Assembly (NCBI GenBank): GCA_011763485.2
Contig: JAANSK020246054.1
Location: 1 to 23,731 of the forward strand
Length of the DNA: 23,731 bases
Direction of reading: 5' to 3'
Source of the DNA: Isoetes engelmannii
Lineage: Eukaryota > Streptophyta > Lycopodiopsida > Isoetales > Isoetaceae
Shown here piece by piece: positions 20,554-23,731 of the stretch. Each line of letters starts with the position of its first letter. The stretch's first letter is position 1. Both the position numbers and the translations under genes were made by a program. The notes under the pieces were generated by a model. It was not told the origin of the DNA. It did no database searches and was given only the letters and a program-made list of their open reading frames with translations.

Positions 20554-20930
20554 TGTTAAGTTGGCCAGGGTTTGGGCAGAAGGGCCTGAGCAGACTCACT
20601 GAAGTCGGTGATCTTGGATGCTCAAGTGATCTGCCTGCTGCACTGCCATGCGGGATTCACAGAACACTTAAGGAAAATTTGCAAACTTAGGAAGAAGATT
20701 CTTGAAATTTGAAACACTTAGACACTCAATGAACACTCAATTGAAATTTGACAACTCAATGAATCTGGAAGAAAGTAATAAACTTTATTGAAACTTCAAC
20801 ATCAGATAATACATTTCAAGTATGACCAGAAGAAAATAAGACGGATGCACAATACAGGAGATAACTCAAGGCGGACCAAAAAACTGTCGGCAACTAAGGG
20901 CGCGATCAAGATTTCCGCACCCTTCTTCAG
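20554..20930 (-). repeat. LTR-like repeat, copy B (inverted relative to copy A)
   Basis: This is the reverse-complement match of 14,977-15,394, with the poly(A)-signal block (AATAAAGTTTA) and the terminal CTTAACA. PBS-like sequence lies downstream in its own orientation, so it looks like a 5' LTR, whereas copy A looks like a 3' LTR. Copies A and B therefore probably belong to two separate insertions of one family rather than to one element. Confidence 0.6.
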
Positions 20931-21425
20931 GGCGAAATCGCACTACGGCCCAAACTGAAAAAAATTAAAAAATAAGCCAACAAAAATATGCCATCTGGAG
21001 TTTAGGCATGCACACTGTATCACACTTAGGGTGTCAAAATCCGAGTCAGCATTTTGGCACCCTCGCATTTTTTGACGGGGGATTTCCCCTGTCCCAAGTT
21101 TTGGCAGGCAAGTCATGCCCTGTTCACGTTGTTCATGCGGAAAAGCCCAATACGGCGTAGGATATGCCCTGCAGTCTTTGTGAAAATCGGTGGATTTTGT
21201 GTAATATTTATGTAAAAGGTTGACCGATCGCAATGTGCCGGCCCAATCCAGTACGACAAGGAGCAGGCTGAAAGCTACACACATTACGTGTTGGGTGGTA
21301 ATTATAGTTTCAAAGCAAGAAAGCAACTCTACAAGAGACAAAAATGATTTTTAATATCTTAATATCCTCTGTGCTGTGTATGGTGGTCTGGAAGATGACG
21401 AGGCAAAAATTGTCGCAACATTCAT
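20931..21425. other. Flank of LTR-like copy B, no gene assigned
   Basis: A minus frame (21,341-20,943) is open for 132 codons but has no recognisable motif. Its end overlaps the start of the LTR-like homology, so part of it may be the 5' portion of the LTR. Confidence 0.3.
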
Positions 21426-21479
21426 AATGCAGATAATGAATACAAGTTGAAGATGAGTTTTATGGATAAGGTCTGATTC

Positions 21480-22018
21480 ATGCACATGGCGCATGTCTTG
21501 TTTAAGGAAAAATATGGAGAGGATCTTAAGAAGTCCATAATTTGGCTTGAGTTAGAAAAGCAGTGTGTCGTCGAGTGCTACCTAAAGTACGACGAACAAA
21601 AGGGCATCTCTAATTGGTCACAATGATTGGTTCTAGCTAGCATGCAGGGAAGGAAGGTGAGCACATTTGTATTGTGGAATATGTTATTCTCTAGAATCAT
21701 GGCATTTTCACCTTACACTATAGTGCCTTCTTTTCTTTTGCAGTTTTCTGCTATGTCATTTGTATTCTGGAATATGTTTCTATCTTTAAACATACTCATC
21801 TTTTGCAGATTTGGGAACTCCATAACGAAATATTTAATATGTTTGGATGTGGTGAACTCAAGTCCAAGGGAAAGGTCCCGGATAAGAAGAAAGACTCTAA
21901 TGTCCCAAAGAAGAAGATGACAACAACTGCTTGGAGGGAACTTCAAGGATTTACAGACTTCGGCATCCTGGAGAGACTGTTGCAGAAGGTGGTGGACAAA
22001 GAGTTTACTCATGAATAA
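21480..22018 (+). CDS. Two-exon coding remnant of unknown function
   Basis: Seen: exon 1 (from an ATG at 21,480; the frame is closed just before it) reads MAHVLFKEKYGEDLKKSI, WLELEKQCVVECYLKYDEQK and then LASMQGRK up to the donor AG|GTGAGC at 21,656/21,657. Exon 2 follows the acceptor CATCTTTTGCAG (21,809-22,018) in the same phase: IWELHNEIFNMFGCGELK, a Lys-rich linker (DKKKDSNVPKKK), TAWRELQGFTDFGILERLLQ, KVVDKEFTHE and TAA. Splice signals, phase and composition agree, so this was a real gene. Exon 1 is interrupted once near its end, and coding likeness continues upstream in mixed frames to about 21,370. I do not recognise the family. It is charged and helical, with no signal peptide or membrane segment seen. 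Confidence 0.5.
21664..21808 (+). repeat. Duplicated segment inside the intron of the unknown gene
   Basis: CATTTGTATTGTGGAATATG near 21,663 and CATTTGTATTCTGGAATATG near 21,757 are near-identical. Each is followed by a T-rich tract and an identical CTTTTGCAG or TCTTTTGCAG acceptor (ending 21,742-21,744 and 21,808). The intron thus has two equally good 3' splice sites about 65 nt apart. Confidence 0.65.
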
Positions 22019-22259
22019 ATGTCCAAGGAATTGCACAAGCCCGGCTCTCATATTTCGGAATGGGCATTTTTTTTTCTTTCTTCTTTATTTCTAACTTCTG
22101 CAGTAGTCTTTAAAGTTTGTTTGCTTTACCTCTACTTGTATTTTAGAATACAATTCTCAGCTTCGTGCTTTGTTTACAGCAAAAAAAATGTCACTCAATG
22201 CCCAACTTCTGAAAGAAAATCTAGACAAAGTAAACACTCCTTTTGCAACTAAACTTGAC

Positions 22260-22667
22260 AAATACTTCCAATGTATTATGAACAATAATGCCACACTTGA
22301 AAGATTTAGATAACCATGAAATATATAAAACTTTTATAGTGAACAACAATCCAGCTTTGATCGACCTGTTCTCCTCCAACCTGCATCTATCTGATCCGAA
22401 ACTCCTCATTTATCTTCTACTGGCCACCGCATTGCAGTGATCCTTCTATCAGATCCGTTGGTAAATATGGCAAGAAGCTAGATGCTCGTTTTTAAAAGCA
22501 CCTGGCCGGAAATACTCTTCACCGAGCTTTCAAATAGCTCTTTCTATAAATATTTATATTCAATGGTCTATGAACCCTAACTTAAAATATTCGGTGACCT
22601 CCAAAACCTATTTAACCTAGGTAATTCATGTAATCTAGGTACTTATAAGTCTGCACATATTTCATCA
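22260..22667 (-). repeat. 3' LTR of the copia fossil (one end defined)
   Basis: On the minus strand the LTR should begin TGATGAAATATGTGCAG at 22,667, right after the polypurine tract. A TATAAATATTTATAG lies near 22,550 and a CTATAAAAGTTTTATATAT near 22,325. The far end is not fixed; the limit given is a guess because the matching 5' LTR is outside the window. Confidence 0.5.
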
Positions 22668-22680
22668 CTCCCCCTTCACC
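22668..22680 (-). other. Polypurine tract of the copia fossil
   Basis: GGTGAAGGGGGAG on the minus strand lies directly before a TG-starting sequence, the usual place for plus-strand priming in LTR retroelements. Confidence 0.7.
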
Positions 22681-22727
22681 GAATATTTCCCTGTAACAGC
22701 ATGTGAACCTGATTCAATATTTACATC

Positions 22728-23731
22728 TTACTGCAACTGTGTATACATAATATTTACACCTTCCTTCATCATATTAAATCTTGGTTCTCTGGGTGCTTTA
22801 GTTAGCATGTCTGCTACTTGTTCTTCTGTAGGAAGATATTTCACAGATATCATTTCCTGTTCTACACTTTCCCTGATAAAATGTAACTTCATATCTATGT
22901 GCTTGGATCTTTCGTGTAGCATAGGGTTTTTGCACATTGCTATGCAGCTTGCACTATCAAAATATAGTACAGTTGCATCTTTACAATCTATACCAACTTC
23001 ATCCATCAACCTTCTCATCCAAATGATTTCCTTTGCTGCCAACGTGGTGGCAGAATACTCTGCCTCAGCACTAGATAATGCAACACATGCTTGTTTCTTG
23101 GGCCTTCTCCAAACATCAAGATGAATCCAGAATGCCTGTGGTCAATATCACCACCCCAATCTGCATCAGCGTATGCTTCTAATTTGCAATCTGAATTTTC
23201 ATACACTATTCCACAATTCATAGTGCCTTTAAGATACCTCAATATTCTTTTAGCTTTTGTCCAATGTAGTCTCTCTGGATTATTGTTATACCTACTCAAT
23301 AAATTCACTGCAAAAGATATGTCAGGCCTTATTGCACCAGCCAAGTACATTAGACATCCTATTAATTTTCTGTAAGGAACATTTTCCATGTAATCTGATT
23401 CCTGTTTAGTTTTTGGTGACATGTTCTCACTGATCTTATGTCCTGGCATTATTGGTGTACTTGCTATATTACATTCCTCCATCTTAAATTTCTTAAGCAT
23501 ACCTTGTATGTAACCTGCTTGACTCAGCTTCAGTGCTTTTGTACTTCTATTTCTCATCACGTTTATTCCAAGAAACTTTTTCAACTCTCCCAAGTCTGTC
23601 ATTTTGAATCTTTGTTTCAGCAGATTCTTGCACATTTCCAAGCAACTTTTGTGATATGGTACCAGTTGTTGTTTTATCGAATCCGCCCCGTTAATTGGTT
23701 CACGATTTGATTCCGATCGCTATGGTCTGGT
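22728..23731 (-). mobile_element. Ty1/copia retrotransposon fossil, 3' half of pol (RT and RNase H)
   Basis: Minus-strand frames show the end of the reverse transcriptase and RNase H of a Ty1/copia polyprotein: TDLGELKKFLGI, PYRKLIGCLMYLAGAIRPDI, FAVNLLSRYNNNPE, KRILRYLKGT, then the RNase H region with YADADWGGDIDHRHS, AAKEIIWMRRLMDE, HERSKHIDMKLHFIRE and YLPTEEQVADMLTK. The order RT, RNase H, polypurine tract, LTR is as expected. The element runs off the right edge, so gag, protease and integrase are not seen. The part in view is nearly whole, with few breaks, and looks much younger than the other fossils in the window. Confidence 0.92.

Noticed and set aside
14977-20930. A single 6-kb element bounded by inverted repeats
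   Set aside because: The two repeats have LTR-type polarity (poly(A) signal, CTTAACA ends) and different neighbours, and a LINE remnant lies between; two separate insertions explain this better.
20943-21341. Minus-strand frame of 132 codons
   Set aside because: It overlaps the edge of LTR-like copy B and shows no motif; it is more likely repeat sequence than a gene.

Overview
The window looks like nuclear DNA of a land plant. Its genes are intron-rich with GT-AG junctions, and they include a plastid-type class I glutaredoxin and an AWPM-19-type membrane protein. Long AT-rich stretches are studded with decayed LTR and non-LTR retroelements and many short tandem duplications. I cannot place the species from sequence alone. 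A repeat-rich seed-free plant or gymnosperm would fit, but that is inference.

Genic part, about 1-5,500. A minus-strand gene runs off the left edge. It reads as one open frame of 192 codons (577 to 1) preceded by an exon starting at 921, and together they look like a BAH-type chromatin-reader protein. An in-frame TAG sits at its codon 30. Across a short upstream region, on the plus strand, lies the terminal exon of an acidic protein with a SUMO-interaction-like motif (1447-1775). A one-exon AWPM-19-like membrane segment follows (2709-2888). Next is the best-supported gene of the window, a five-exon GrxS12-type glutaredoxin (3505-5143) with a WCSYS active site and a 27-nt microexon.

Middle, about 5,500-12,700. 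I see no convincing gene. The region holds a hairpin repeat with a 70-bp tandem duplication (5,659-5,844), a MITE-like inverted-repeat element (6,125-6,388), and several two-copy tandem duplications.

Right part, about 12,700-23,731. A decayed coding-like fossil of unknown family (12,790-14,900) runs into a repeat shaped like an LTR end (14,977-15,394). A second, inverted copy of that repeat lies at 20,554-20,930, followed by primer-binding-site-like motifs, proline-rich coding-like sequence and a trihelix/Myb-like exon (19,404-19,644), all on the minus strand. Between the two copies lies the 3' end of a non-LTR reverse-transcriptase ORF (18,727 to 18,095). A two-exon gene or gene remnant of unknown function lies at 21,480-22,018. 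The window ends in a minus-strand Ty1/copia fossil with reverse transcriptase, RNase H, polypurine tract and the start of its 3' LTR. No tRNA, rRNA or CRISPR array was seen.
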